Shown piece after piece: positions 27,249 through 34,914 of a stretch of 64,000 bases of DNA (position 1 is the stretch's first letter; the number at the start of each line of letters is the position of its first letter). Position numbers and translations under genes: made by a program. Below the pieces are notes generated by a model that was given only the letters and a program-made list of their open reading frames with translations, was not told the DNA's origin and searched no databases. Location of the stretch: the NCBI GenBank assembly GCA_021325235.1, contig JAJPHN010000025.1:310001-374000 (forward strand), written 5' to 3'. The stretch comes from Terriglobia bacterium. Lineage in GTDB: Bacteria > Acidobacteriota > Terriglobia > Bryobacterales > Bryobacteraceae.

Positions 27249-27884
27249 ATGTCCACCCAAGCTCAGCTCAACGCCAATCGCGCCAATTCCCAGTTGTCCA
27301 CTGGTCCCAAAACCGCCGAAGGCAAAGCCCGCATCGCTCACAACGCCGTGAAAAACGGACTCACCGGAGCAACCGTCGTGTTGCCCTGCGAAGACGCCGC
27401 TCTCTACGAACAACACGTCGCCAACATCTTCGCCGCCTGGCAACCAGCCGATCATCGCGAGAGGCTCTTAGTGCAGTCCATCGCCGACACGCAATGGCGT
27501 CTGCACCGCATCCCCGCGTTCGAAAGCGCCATCCTGGCCCTCGCCCGTACCCAGAATGCCGACCTGTTCCCGGACAACCCCTTGCTGCTCGAAGCCCACA
27601 TCCTCGAAGTCAAGTCCCGCGAACTCCGCAATCTGCACTTACAGGAGCGCCGTCTCCGCAGCTATCTTGACAAGAACCTCAAGGAACTCAAGGAACTCCA
27701 GGCCGAACGCCGCAAACAACGCGAAGAAGAACTCACCCGCGCCGCCCGCCTTCTGGAACGCTGCAGCGAGAAGCAAATCCCGTTCAACCCGTCAGAATTT
27801 GGCTTTGAATTTTCACTTCCCGAAATCGAAGAAAAACTCATGACCCTCTGGGACCGCAAACCCGCCGAAAAGAGGGCCGCCTAG
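27249..27884 (+). CDS. Orphan protein of the 'NRANSQLSTGPKT' family, function unknown
   Basis: The 211-aa protein starts after a GGAGG sequence (27238-27242). The N-terminus 'LNANRANSQLSTGPKTAEGK' then 'ARIAHNAVKNGLTG' is a motif I recognise as very common in uncharacterised Acidobacteriota proteins, often in many copies per genome. The rest is helical and charged, with a coiled-coil-like stretch (about 125-175, rich in Arg/Glu/Leu). No membrane or signal segments are seen. The short basic N-terminal motif could bind nucleic acid, which is conjecture. A double-hairpin repeat lies about 35 bases after the stop. Confidence 0.7.
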   Translation: MSTQAQLNANRANSQLSTGPKTAEGKARIAHNAVKNGLTGATVVLPCEDAALYEQHVANIFAAWQPADHRERLLVQSIADTQWRLHRIPAFESAILALARTQNADLFPDNPLLLEAHILEVKSRELRNLHLQERRLRSYLDKNLKELKELQAERRKQREEELTRAARLLERCSEKQIPFNPSEFGFEFSLPEIEEKLMTLWDRKPAEKRAA

Positions 27885-27917
27885 CGATATTGTATGGATG
27901 ACCGCGCTGTTCACTCA

Positions 27918-27964
27918 CCGATCCGACCAGCAATTGGTCGGTGCCGAAGTGGCGCTTTAGCGCA
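27918..27964 (+). repeat. Dispersed double-hairpin repeat, copy 2 (supplies the stop codon of the glycosylase)
   Basis: Hairpin A is CCGACCA-5 nt-TGGTCGG (27923-27941), followed by the 9-base spacer TGCCGAAGT and hairpin B GCGC-TTTA-GCGC. Compared with copy 1, a G-C pair of the hairpin A stem has become A-T, with both sides changed, so pairing is preserved. The minus-strand glycosylase stop codon (27957-27959) lies inside hairpin B. Confidence 0.72.
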
Positions 27965-28649
27965 TCAACTCCCGCGCACGCGCAAAGATCCCGCGCAACA
28001 TCTCTCGGGTCAACTTACCCGTAGCCGTATTCTGCTGGCTCGGATGATACGAAGCGAGCACCACCGGCCCGTCCGCGCACGGCCTGTGCTCAACTCCATG
28101 CCCAAACCGGAACGCCGCCCGCGACGTAATCCGTCCGCAGTCTTTCAGCACCGAAAGATACGCATTCAAGCCGATCCCGCCCAGCGTCACCACCACCTGC
28201 ACGCGCTTGAGTATCTCCAGTTCGCGCACCAGGTACGGCCGGCAGTTCAAGATCTCCGATAGCTCCGGTTTATTATCGGGCGGTACACAGCGCACCGGAG
28301 CCGTGATATATGCATCCTGCAGCACCAGTCCGTCCTCGCGCGAAATGCTCTCCGGCTGATTCGCAAAGCCGTTCTCATACAGCGCGCGATACAGAAATTC
28401 GCCCGAGCGGTCGCCGGTAAACATCCGCCCCGTCCGATTTGCGCCATGCGCACCCGGCGCCAGCCCCACAATCAGCAGCCGCGCATCCGGATCTCCGAAA
28501 CCCGGCACCGGCCTGCTCCAGTACGGCTCGCCGCGATACGCCCGCCGCTGCACGCGCCCCACCTCCTCGCGCCAGGCCACCAGCCGCGGACAGCGAAAGC
28601 AGTTCACAATTTCGTCGTTCAGCACGCGCAGCGCTTCCGGCTCGCTCAT
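27957..28649 (-). CDS. Uracil-DNA glycosylase, family 5 (UDGb-like)
   Basis: Starting at the ATG at 28649 the product is about 230 aa (a TTG ten codons upstream also exists). 'VNCFRCPRLVAWREEVG' supplies the first cysteines of the 4Fe-4S cluster, and further Cys are at 'APVRCVPP' and 'ILNCRPYL'. Motif A reads 'IVGLAPGAHGANRTGRMFTG' and the second active-site loop 'LASYHPSQQNTATGKLT'. These are the signatures of thermophile-type UDGb enzymes, which lack the usual catalytic Asp/Asn and remove uracil and other deaminated bases. It converges on the STGPKT gene, with its stop codon formed by the repeat. Confidence 0.9.
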   Translation of the reverse strand: MSEPEALRVLNDEIVNCFRCPRLVAWREEVGRVQRRAYRGEPYWSRPVPGFGDPDARLLIVGLAPGAHGANRTGRMFTGDRSGEFLYRALYENGFANQPESISREDGLVLQDAYITAPVRCVPPDNKPELSEILNCRPYLVRELEILKRVQVVVTLGGIGLNAYLSVLKDCGRITSRAAFRFGHGVEHRPCADGPVVLASYHPSQQNTATGKLTREMLRGIFARARELMR

Positions 28650-28693
28650 GAAAGTTCTCGCTTTATCATGAGGTAGCAATTTCCTAACGACTC

Positions 28694-30772
28694 ATGAGCG
28701 TCTTCCACTTCGCGCGAACCTTCCTGCTCTCGGCCCTCACGCTGCTGCCTGTCGCCGCGGCCGATTTCCGTCCGCCCGCTGTCCCGCTGGTCACCCACGA
28801 CCCGTACTTCAGCATCTGGTCCATGGCCGATCAGATCAATTCCCAGCCCACCAAACACTGGACCGGCACCACTCAATCCATCGCCAGCCTCGCGCGCATC
28901 GACGGCAAGCTCTACCGCATCACCGGCACCGATCCCCACGGGACCCCCGTTCTTGAACAGAACCATCTGCAGGTGCTGCCCACCCACACCATCTACGATT
29001 TCGAAGGCGCCGGAATCGCGCTCACCCTCACGTTTTTCACGCCCGCTCTCCCTGATAATCTCGACGTCCTCTCCCGCCCGGTCACCTACGTCAGCTGGAA
29101 CATTCGCTCAACCGACGGCGGCGGCCACAAAGTAGAAATCTACTTAGATGCCTCTGCCCAGATCGCCGTCAACACCATGCAGGAGCGCGTCGCCTGGTCC
29201 CGCTATCAGCTCGGCGAACTCCAGATTCTCCGCCTCGGCACCCAGCAGCAGCCCATTCTCCAGAAATCCGGCGACGATCTCCGCATCGACTGGGGCTATC
29301 TCTACCTCGTCGCTCCGCCCATCACCGGAACCGCCCAGGCCGCCGTTACCCGTCCCGAAGCCATCGAAACCTTCAGCAAAACCGGCCGCGTCCCGCTCTC
29401 CGACGATCTCAAACTGGACCAGCCCTACGCCCAGGATCTCCCCGTCCTCGCCGATTCCATCGACTTCGGCATGGTCACCGCCACTCCCGTTTCGCACCAC
29501 GTCCTCATCGCCTACGACGATCTCTATTCCGTCGAGTATTTCGAGCGCCGCCTTCGTCCCTACTGGCGTCGCAAAGGTATGGAGATCGATGAGCTCCTGC
29601 GCGCCGCTCTCGCCGACTATCCTTCGCTCGAGCAGAAAGGCGCGGCTTTTGATCGCGAGCTCACCGCCGACCTCACGCGCGCCGGTGGCGAAAAATACGC
29701 GCAGCTTGCCTCGCTTGCCTACCGCCAGACCTTTGCCGCCCACAAGCTCACCGCCGATTTCGACAACACGCCGCTCTTCTTCTCCAAAGAAAACTTCAGC
29801 AACGGCTCCATCGACACCGTCGACGTCACCTATCCGAGCTCGCCCTTCTTCCTGCTCTTCAATCCCACGCTCCTCAAAGCGCAGCTCGAGCCGATACTCG
29901 TCTACGCCGGCCTGCCGCGCTGGAAATTTCCATTTGCCCCGCACGATCTCGGCCGTTACCCGCTCGCCAATGGCCAGCAGTACGGCGGCGGCGAAACCTC
30001 CGAGCGCGATCAGATGCCCATCGAGGAAACCGGCAACATGCTGCTCATGATCGGCGGCATCGCGCACATCGAGGGCAACGCCGATTTCGCCAAAAAATAC
30101 TGGCCGGTGCTTTCTAAATGGGCCAATTACCTCAAAGAGAAAGGGCTCGATCCGGAAAATCAGCTCTGCACCGACGATTTCGCCGGCCATCTCGCCCACA
30201 ACGCCAACCTCTCGATCAAAGCGATTTTGGCGCTCGGCGTCTATGCCAAACTCGCCGCCGATCTCGGCCAGAACGACACGGCGCAGCAATACCACTCCCT
30301 CGCGCAGGATTTTGCAAAGAAATGGGTCTCGCTTGCCAGCGACGGCGACCATTTCCGCCTCGCCTTCGATCGCCCCGGCACCTGGAGCCAGAAGTACAAC
30401 TTAGTCTGGGACCATCTGCTCGGCCTCCATCTCTTCCCCAGGGACGTTGTCGAAAAAGAACTCGCCTTCTACCGTACGCACCAGGACAAATACGGCCTGC
30501 CGCTCGACAATCGCGCCGACTACACCAAGCTCGACTGGCTCGCCTGGACCGCTTCGCTCTCGCAATCGAAAGACGGCTTCGAAGCGCTCTTCGATCCTGC
30601 CTGGACATACGCCGATGAAACGCCAAGCCGTGTCCCGCTCAGCGATTGGTACGACGCAAAAACCGGCAAGCAGGTCGGATTTCAGGCGCGCTCCGTCGTC
30701 GGCGGAATCTTCATCCAGATGCTCTACGATCCCGCCATCTGGAACAAATACGCCGGCCGAGCCGGACGATAA
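28694..30772 (+). CDS. Secreted GtaA-type glutaminase (DUF4965/DUF1793)
   Basis: The product is 692 aa with a signal peptide (FARTFLLSALTLLPVAAADF). 'RPPAVPLVTHDPYFSIWSMA', 'HWTGTTQSIASLARIDGKLY' and 'YVSWNIRSTDGGGHKVEIYL' belong to the N-terminal beta-sandwich. 'LASLAYRQTFAAHKL', 'FSNGSIDTVDVTYPSSPFFL', 'KFPFAPHDLGRYPLANG', 'LCTDDFAGHLAHNANLSIKA' and 'TYADETPSRVPLSDWYDA' belong to the alpha/alpha-barrel. This family includes Aspergillus oryzae glutaminase A; the bacterial substrate is not established. The start is divergent from the glycosylase with only 44 bases between them. Length is normal for the family. Confidence 0.88.
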   Translation: MSVFHFARTFLLSALTLLPVAAADFRPPAVPLVTHDPYFSIWSMADQINSQPTKHWTGTTQSIASLARIDGKLYRITGTDPHGTPVLEQNHLQVLPTHTIYDFEGAGIALTLTFFTPALPDNLDVLSRPVTYVSWNIRSTDGGGHKVEIYLDASAQIAVNTMQERVAWSRYQLGELQILRLGTQQQPILQKSGDDLRIDWGYLYLVAPPITGTAQAAVTRPEAIETFSKTGRVPLSDDLKLDQPYAQDLPVLADSIDFGMVTATPVSHHVLIAYDDLYSVEYFERRLRPYWRRKGMEIDELLRAALADYPSLEQKGAAFDRELTADLTRAGGEKYAQLASLAYRQTFAAHKLTADFDNTPLFFSKENFSNGSIDTVDVTYPSSPFFLLFNPTLLKAQLEPILVYAGLPRWKFPFAPHDLGRYPLANGQQYGGGETSERDQMPIEETGNMLLMIGGIAHIEGNADFAKKYWPVLSKWANYLKEKGLDPENQLCTDDFAGHLAHNANLSIKAILALGVYAKLAADLGQNDTAQQYHSLAQDFAKKWVSLASDGDHFRLAFDRPGTWSQKYNLVWDHLLGLHLFPRDVVEKELAFYRTHQDKYGLPLDNRADYTKLDWLAWTASLSQSKDGFEALFDPAWTYADETPSRVPLSDWYDAKTGKQVGFQARSVVGGIFIQMLYDPAIWNKYAGRAGR

Positions 30773-30824
30773 TCGCAGCTCCGCGCGATCCGGAAAACCG
30801 GATGCGTCAAGATGGTGGCGAGTA

Positions 30825-30830
30825 AGGAGG
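30825..30830 (+). promoter_or_regulatory. Strong Shine-Dalgarno site for the TTG start of the kumamolisin gene
   Basis: AGGAGG lies 7 bases before the TTG at 30838. It is the strongest ribosome-binding sequence in this stretch and decides the start, since no ATG lies nearby in frame. Confidence 0.75.
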
Positions 30831-30837
30831 AGAAGAG

Positions 30838-32412
30838 TTGGCTTTTGAGAACAAAGTACCTTTACCAGGTAGTGAACGGCGTCCCTTTCCGAAAGCGAAG
30901 CAGGTAGGCCCGGTTCCGCCCGCCGAACCCGTGCAGGTCACGGTCGTCCTGCGCCGGCGCGGTGGAAAACCGGCCCATCAGCCCGGCGCCGTGCTACCAC
31001 GCATTTCTTACGCCAGCTTTGCGGAAGAATATGGCGCCGATCCAAAAGACATCGCACTGGTCGAGCGATTCGCGCATCACGCCGGCCTCACCGTCGTCGA
31101 ACACAACGAGGCGAAACGGCGCGTCATCCTGAGCGGGCCCGCCGACGCCGTTGCCAAAGCCTTTGGCGTTCAGGACTTCAGCTGCTGTGTCGTCGAGCCG
31201 CAGGGTCAACAGTTTCGCACCCGCACCGGCAGCCTGAGCATTCCACGCGAGCTGGCCGATGTCGTCATCGCAGTGCTCGGGCTCGATACTCGGCCCGTCG
31301 CACATGCACAATTTCGCGTGCGCCCCGCGCAGCAGGCCGCCGTCAGCTACACACCGCTGCAGGTCGCAGCCATGTACAATTTTCCGACCTCGGGCAACGG
31401 CGCCGGACAGACCATCGGCATCATCGAACTCGGCGGCGGATACAGCGCGAGCGATCTGCAGACTTATTTCAGCCAGCTCGGTGTGCAGGAGCCGACCGTT
31501 ACGGCTGTATCGGTCGATGGCGGCCAGAATTCGCCCGGTTCCGATGCCGATGGCGAAGTCATGCTCGATATCGAAGTAGCGGGCGCCATCGCTCCCGGTG
31601 CCAGCATCGCGGTCTATTTCGCACCCAACACCGACCAGGGTTTCATCGACGCCATCACCGACGCCGTGCACGACACCACCCGCAAGCCTTCGGTGATTTC
31701 CATCAGCTGGGGCGGCCCCGAGGACTCCTGGACGCAGCAATCCCAGACCGCCATGAATGCCGCTCTGCAGGATGCGTCCACGCTGGGCGTCACAGTTGCC
31801 ATCGCCGCCGGCGATAACGGCTCGAGCGATGGCGCGGGCGACGGCAAACTGCACGTCGATTTTCCCGCAGCCAGTCCCTACGCGCTCGCCTGCGGAGGCA
31901 CCACACTCAACGGCTCCGGAACGTCCATCTCTTCCGAAACCGTCTGGAACGAGACCGCGAGCGGCGAAGGTGCCACCGGTGGCGGCGTGAGCAATGTCTT
32001 CGCGCTGCCCACCTATCAGCAGAACGCGAAGGTCCCCGCGCAGCCCGAAACCAACTTCGTCGGCCGAGGCGTCCCCGACGTCTCGGGCAACGCCGATCCC
32101 GCCACCGGCTACCAGGTCCTCTACGACGGTCAGAACACCGTGGTTGGCGGCACCAGCGCTGTTGCGCCCCTGTGGGCCGGCCTGATCGCGCTCCTCAATC
32201 AGCAGCTCGGATCGCCCATCGGCTATCTCAACCCGAAGATCTATGCGCTGCCCGAATCCGACTTCCGCGACATCACGCAAGGCAACAACGACGATAGCGG
32301 CCTCGGTTATTACAGCGCCGGACCGGGCTGGGACGCCTGTACCGGCCTCGGCAGTCCCAACGGTGCAGCCTTGCTGAGCGCCCTCGGCGGTGGTACAACG
32401 TCAGGAGCATAG
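30838..32412 (+). CDS. Kumamolisin-like serine-carboxyl peptidase (S53, sedolisin family)
   Basis: The 524-aa product starts at a TTG after AGGAGG. The pro-domain spans about residues 30-160 ('VQVTVVLRRRGGKPA' to 'VIAVLGLDTRPVAHAQFRVR'), and the catalytic domain begins near 168 ('AVSYTPLQVAAMYNFP'). Catalytic residues are Glu240 and Asp244 in 'DGEVMLDIEVAGAIAPGA', Asp326 in 'IAAGDNGSSDG' and Ser440 in 'VVGGTSAVAPLWAG'. Their spacings match kumamolisin E78/D82/D164/S278 exactly. The Ca site is suggested by 'FRDIT' and 'GPGWDACTGLG'. No signal peptide is visible, as in kumamolisin. It should be an acid endopeptidase activated by self-cleavage. A second pro-domain-only gene follows 4 bases downstream. 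Confidence 0.95.
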   Translation: MAFENKVPLPGSERRPFPKAKQVGPVPPAEPVQVTVVLRRRGGKPAHQPGAVLPRISYASFAEEYGADPKDIALVERFAHHAGLTVVEHNEAKRRVILSGPADAVAKAFGVQDFSCCVVEPQGQQFRTRTGSLSIPRELADVVIAVLGLDTRPVAHAQFRVRPAQQAAVSYTPLQVAAMYNFPTSGNGAGQTIGIIELGGGYSASDLQTYFSQLGVQEPTVTAVSVDGGQNSPGSDADGEVMLDIEVAGAIAPGASIAVYFAPNTDQGFIDAITDAVHDTTRKPSVISISWGGPEDSWTQQSQTAMNAALQDASTLGVTVAIAAGDNGSSDGAGDGKLHVDFPAASPYALACGGTTLNGSGTSISSETVWNETASGEGATGGGVSNVFALPTYQQNAKVPAQPETNFVGRGVPDVSGNADPATGYQVLYDGQNTVVGGTSAVAPLWAGLIALLNQQLGSPIGYLNPKIYALPESDFRDITQGNNDDSGLGYYSAGPGWDACTGLGSPNGAALLSALGGGTTSGA

Positions 32413-32416
32413 CGAT

Positions 32417-32791
32417 ATGGATGCCGGGCGAGTCGAGATTCCGGGCAGCGCTCCGCAGCACGCGGAAAATGCGAGCCGGAGCCCGGTATCGCCCGGCGAA
32501 CCACTCACCGTGAGCGTCATCCTGAACCATCCCGATGCCGCCGACGTTTCGGCGGTCGAGAACTTTGCGCACGAGTACGGGTTGCAGGTGGTCGAAGCTT
32601 CCGCCGAAAAACGCACCGTCAAGCTCGCAGGAACCGCCGCGCAAATGCAGGCAGCGTTCGGCGTCCAACTGGCGCATTACGGCAGCGCCATCAGCTATGC
32701 GGGACCCATTACCGTCCCGGCAGCGCTCGGCGGCAAGATCATGGCTGTGCTCGGTCTCGATCAGCGGCCCATCGCCCGCCCGCGCTCCTAA
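32417..32791 (+). CDS. Stand-alone pro-kumamolisin activation-domain protein
   Basis: From the ATG at 32417, with AGGAG upstream, the product is 124 aa and consists of an S53 pro-domain only. 'LTVSVILNHPDAADVSAVEN', 'FAHEYGLQVVEASAEKRTVK', 'LAGTAAQMQAAFGVQLAHY' and 'IMAVLGLDQRPIARPRS' align one by one with the pro-domain of the neighbouring peptidase. The reading frame closes with a stop right where the catalytic domain would start, and no catalytic sequence follows. Known pro-domains of this family act as folding aids and inhibitors. A role in trans on the peptidase next door is therefore plausible but inferred. A degraded duplicate of the peptidase is the alternative. Confidence 0.82.
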   Translation: MDAGRVEIPGSAPQHAENASRSPVSPGEPLTVSVILNHPDAADVSAVENFAHEYGLQVVEASAEKRTVKLAGTAAQMQAAFGVQLAHYGSAISYAGPITVPAALGGKIMAVLGLDQRPIARPRS

Positions 32792-32794
32792 GCG

Positions 32795-33727
32795 CTAATC
32801 ACCATAGACCCGCCGCACCAGGTATTGCGGCCGCGATTTCGCTTCTACAAAGATGCGCCCGATATACATGCCGATAATCCCGAGCACGCTGATGATGATG
32901 CCGCCCAGAAACCAGAGCGAAACCATCAGCGAAGTGAAACCGGAGAGGATGTACGCCGGCCGCGCCAGCTTGTAAATGAAGAGCCACGCCGCAAACGCGA
33001 GCGCAAGCAGCGTAATGCACGCGCCGAAGACGAAAATGATCGTCAGCGGATAGCTCGAAAACGAAGTCACGGCTTCGAGCGAAAGCGCGATCAGTTTCAT
33101 TGGCGTGTAGGTCGATTCGCTCGGTCGCCGCGTTTTGGTCACAAGCCGCGGCTGTTGCCGAAAACCCGCCCAGCTGAAAAGCCCCATCAGAAAAACATGC
33201 GTTTCGTGAAAGCGATCGAGCGCATCCACGTACGCGCGCCGCATCAGCCGCACCGTACAGCCGTTCGCCGGAATCGCAATATCGGAAACCGCATTGAAGA
33301 TGCGATAGAACAGCGTTCCCGTATGGCGCTTCATAGCAGACCCGGCGCGCAGGCTCTGCACGCCATACACAATGTCTGCCTTCCCGGCGTCCAGATCGTG
33401 CCAGAAATCGGCCAGCCATTCGGGCTTCTCTTCGAGATCGATATCGATCAGGAAAACAAACTCTCCCCGCGCATGCCGCAAACCCGCAAGCATCGCCGGG
33501 TGATGGCCGAAGTTGCGCGAGAGCTCCACCACGCGCACATGCGGATCGGTGTCGGCCAAAGCCAGCGCGCGCGCGAGCGAATCGTCGGGCGATCCATCGT
33601 CCACCAGTATGATTTCGTAATCGGGCGCGATCTGGCGTGCGGCGTCGCTCATGCGCCGGTGGAATTCCACGATGAATTCCGAGGAACAATACATCGTGCT
33701 GACAATCGAGAGTTGCGGCGTTAGCAT
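32795..33727 (-). CDS. Membrane-anchored family 2 glycosyltransferase (DPM1/GtrB/ArnC-like)
   Basis: The 310-aa protein has an N-terminal GT-A domain: 'LSIVSTMYCSSEFIVEFHRR', 'YEIILVDDGSPDDSLARALA', 'VVELSRNFGHHPAMLAGLRH' and 'VFLIDIDLEEKPEWL' (a D-x-D-type site). Two C-terminal membrane helices lie near 232-256 (IIFVFGACITLLALAFAAWL) and 266-295 (SLWFLGGIIISVLGIIGMYI). Such enzymes transfer a sugar from a nucleotide donor to a polyprenyl phosphate. It faces away from the type III PKS gene and its end is 4 bases from the stop of the pro-domain gene. Confidence 0.9.
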   Translation of the reverse strand: MLTPQLSIVSTMYCSSEFIVEFHRRMSDAARQIAPDYEIILVDDGSPDDSLARALALADTDPHVRVVELSRNFGHHPAMLAGLRHARGEFVFLIDIDLEEKPEWLADFWHDLDAGKADIVYGVQSLRAGSAMKRHTGTLFYRIFNAVSDIAIPANGCTVRLMRRAYVDALDRFHETHVFLMGLFSWAGFRQQPRLVTKTRRPSESTYTPMKLIALSLEAVTSFSSYPLTIIFVFGACITLLALAFAAWLFIYKLARPAYILSGFTSLMVSLWFLGGIIISVLGIIGMYIGRIFVEAKSRPQYLVRRVYGD

Positions 33728-33792
33728 GCGCGGCAGTTCTTTTTATTGTCGCGTCCGCGCCGCCGGCGGAATCAGTAAACTGAGGGCAACCT

Positions 33793-34839
33793 ATGCGAAT
33801 CGTCGCCGCCGAAACCGCGCTTCCGCCGCACTACTACTCGCAGCGGGAACTGCTGTCCGCCTTTCGCAAACATTGGGGCGCGCGGCTCGATCGTTTCGAT
33901 GTGCTCGAAAAGCTGCATGCGGCGGCGCAGGTCGATGGACGCTATCTGGCCTTGCCTGTTGAAGAATATCCGCTGGCGAGTTTCGGGCAGGCCAACGATC
34001 GCTGGATTGAAGCGGCTCTCGCGCTTGGTGAAACAGCGATCCGCCGTGCGCTCGCCAGTTCCGGACTCGCGCCCGCGCAGATTGGCGCATTTGTCTTCGT
34101 TTCGATCACCGGAATTTCGAGCCCGTCGATTGAAGCCCGCCTGATCAATCGCATGAGTTTGAGCCGGCGCATGAAACGCATACCAATTTTTGGGCTTGGC
34201 TGCGTGGCGGGCGCCGCCGGCATCGCGCGCGCGGCCGATTATGTCAAAGCGTATCCGCGCGAAGCATGCCTGCTCCTCTCGGTCGAACTGTGCTCGCTTA
34301 CCGTCCAGCCGAATGACTTCTCGCCCGCCAATCTCGTCTCCACCGGCTTGTTCGGCGACGGTGCCGCAGCGGTCATTGTGGCCGGCGCCGAACTCGATCT
34401 GCCCGGTCCTGCCATTGCCGCCACGCGCTCAAATTTCTATGCCGATACCGAGCGCGTCATGGGCTGGGACATTTCGGAAAAAGGCTTCAAAATTGTCCTC
34501 TCGCGCGAGGTGCCCGATGTTGTGCGCGCCAATCTCGGCCGCGATGCCGACGAATTTCTCGCAGAGCACCACCTCTCCCGGAGCGATGTCAAAAGCTGGG
34601 TGCTGCACACCGGTGGCCCCAAAGTACTCGAAGCGACCGCCGATGCGCTCGGCCTCAAAAACGGCGCGCTTGATGCCTCCTGGGACTGCCTCAAGCGCAC
34701 CGGCAATCTCTCGTCGGCTTCCGTGCTGTTTGTGCTGGAAGAAGTGATGAAAAATCGCCGCCCGCAGCAGGGCACATGGGGCATGCTGGCCGCAATGGGA
34801 CCGGGATTCTGTTCGGAACTCGTTCTGATGCGCTGGTGA
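33793..34839 (+). CDS. Type III polyketide synthase (chalcone/stilbene synthase family)
   Basis: The 348-aa product has the Cys-His-Asn triad of type III PKSs: Cys137 in 'IFGLGCVAGAAGIARAADY', His272 in 'WVLHTGGPKVLEATADALGL' and Asn305 in 'KRTGNLSSASVLFVLEE'. The C-terminal 'AAMGPGFCSELVLMRW' equals the family's GFGPG loop region. The His-Thr-Gly-Gly-Pro segment and the dimer-interface region distinguish it from FabH (KAS III). It condenses malonyl-CoA units on an acyl-CoA starter; the product may be an alkylresorcinol or alkylpyrone. The usual methyltransferase and oxidase partners are not next to it. It is divergent from the GT2 gene by 65 bases. Confidence 0.92.
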   Translation: MRIVAAETALPPHYYSQRELLSAFRKHWGARLDRFDVLEKLHAAAQVDGRYLALPVEEYPLASFGQANDRWIEAALALGETAIRRALASSGLAPAQIGAFVFVSITGISSPSIEARLINRMSLSRRMKRIPIFGLGCVAGAAGIARAADYVKAYPREACLLLSVELCSLTVQPNDFSPANLVSTGLFGDGAAAVIVAGAELDLPGPAIAATRSNFYADTERVMGWDISEKGFKIVLSREVPDVVRANLGRDADEFLAEHHLSRSDVKSWVLHTGGPKVLEATADALGLKNGALDASWDCLKRTGNLSSASVLFVLEEVMKNRRPQQGTWGMLAAMGPGFCSELVLMRW

Positions 34840-34848
34840 AACGCGCGC

Positions 34849-34892
34849 GCGCGAACTGAGCCGGGACTACGCGCGAACTGAGCCGCGACTGT
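34849..34892 (+). repeat. Tandem 22-base duplication followed by a CCGC...GCGG dyad
   Basis: GCGCGAACTGAGCCGGGACT and the next copy GCGCGAACTGAGCCGCGACT run head to tail (34849-34870 and 34871-34892). The second copy leads into GTAAGGAGCGG, so CCGC (34883 on) can pair with GCGG. It lies in the 75 bases between the type III PKS stop and the end of the epimerase gene. It resembles intergenic repeats I remember from Solibacter-type genomes, but that link is from memory only. Confidence 0.6.
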
Positions 34893-34914
34893 AAGGAGCG
34901 GTCATTAGGAAGCG

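Noticed and set aside
29144-30352. A 402-codon minus-strand open frame inside the glutaminase gene
   Set aside because: It is a shadow; the plus-strand protein matches the GtaA family along its full length.
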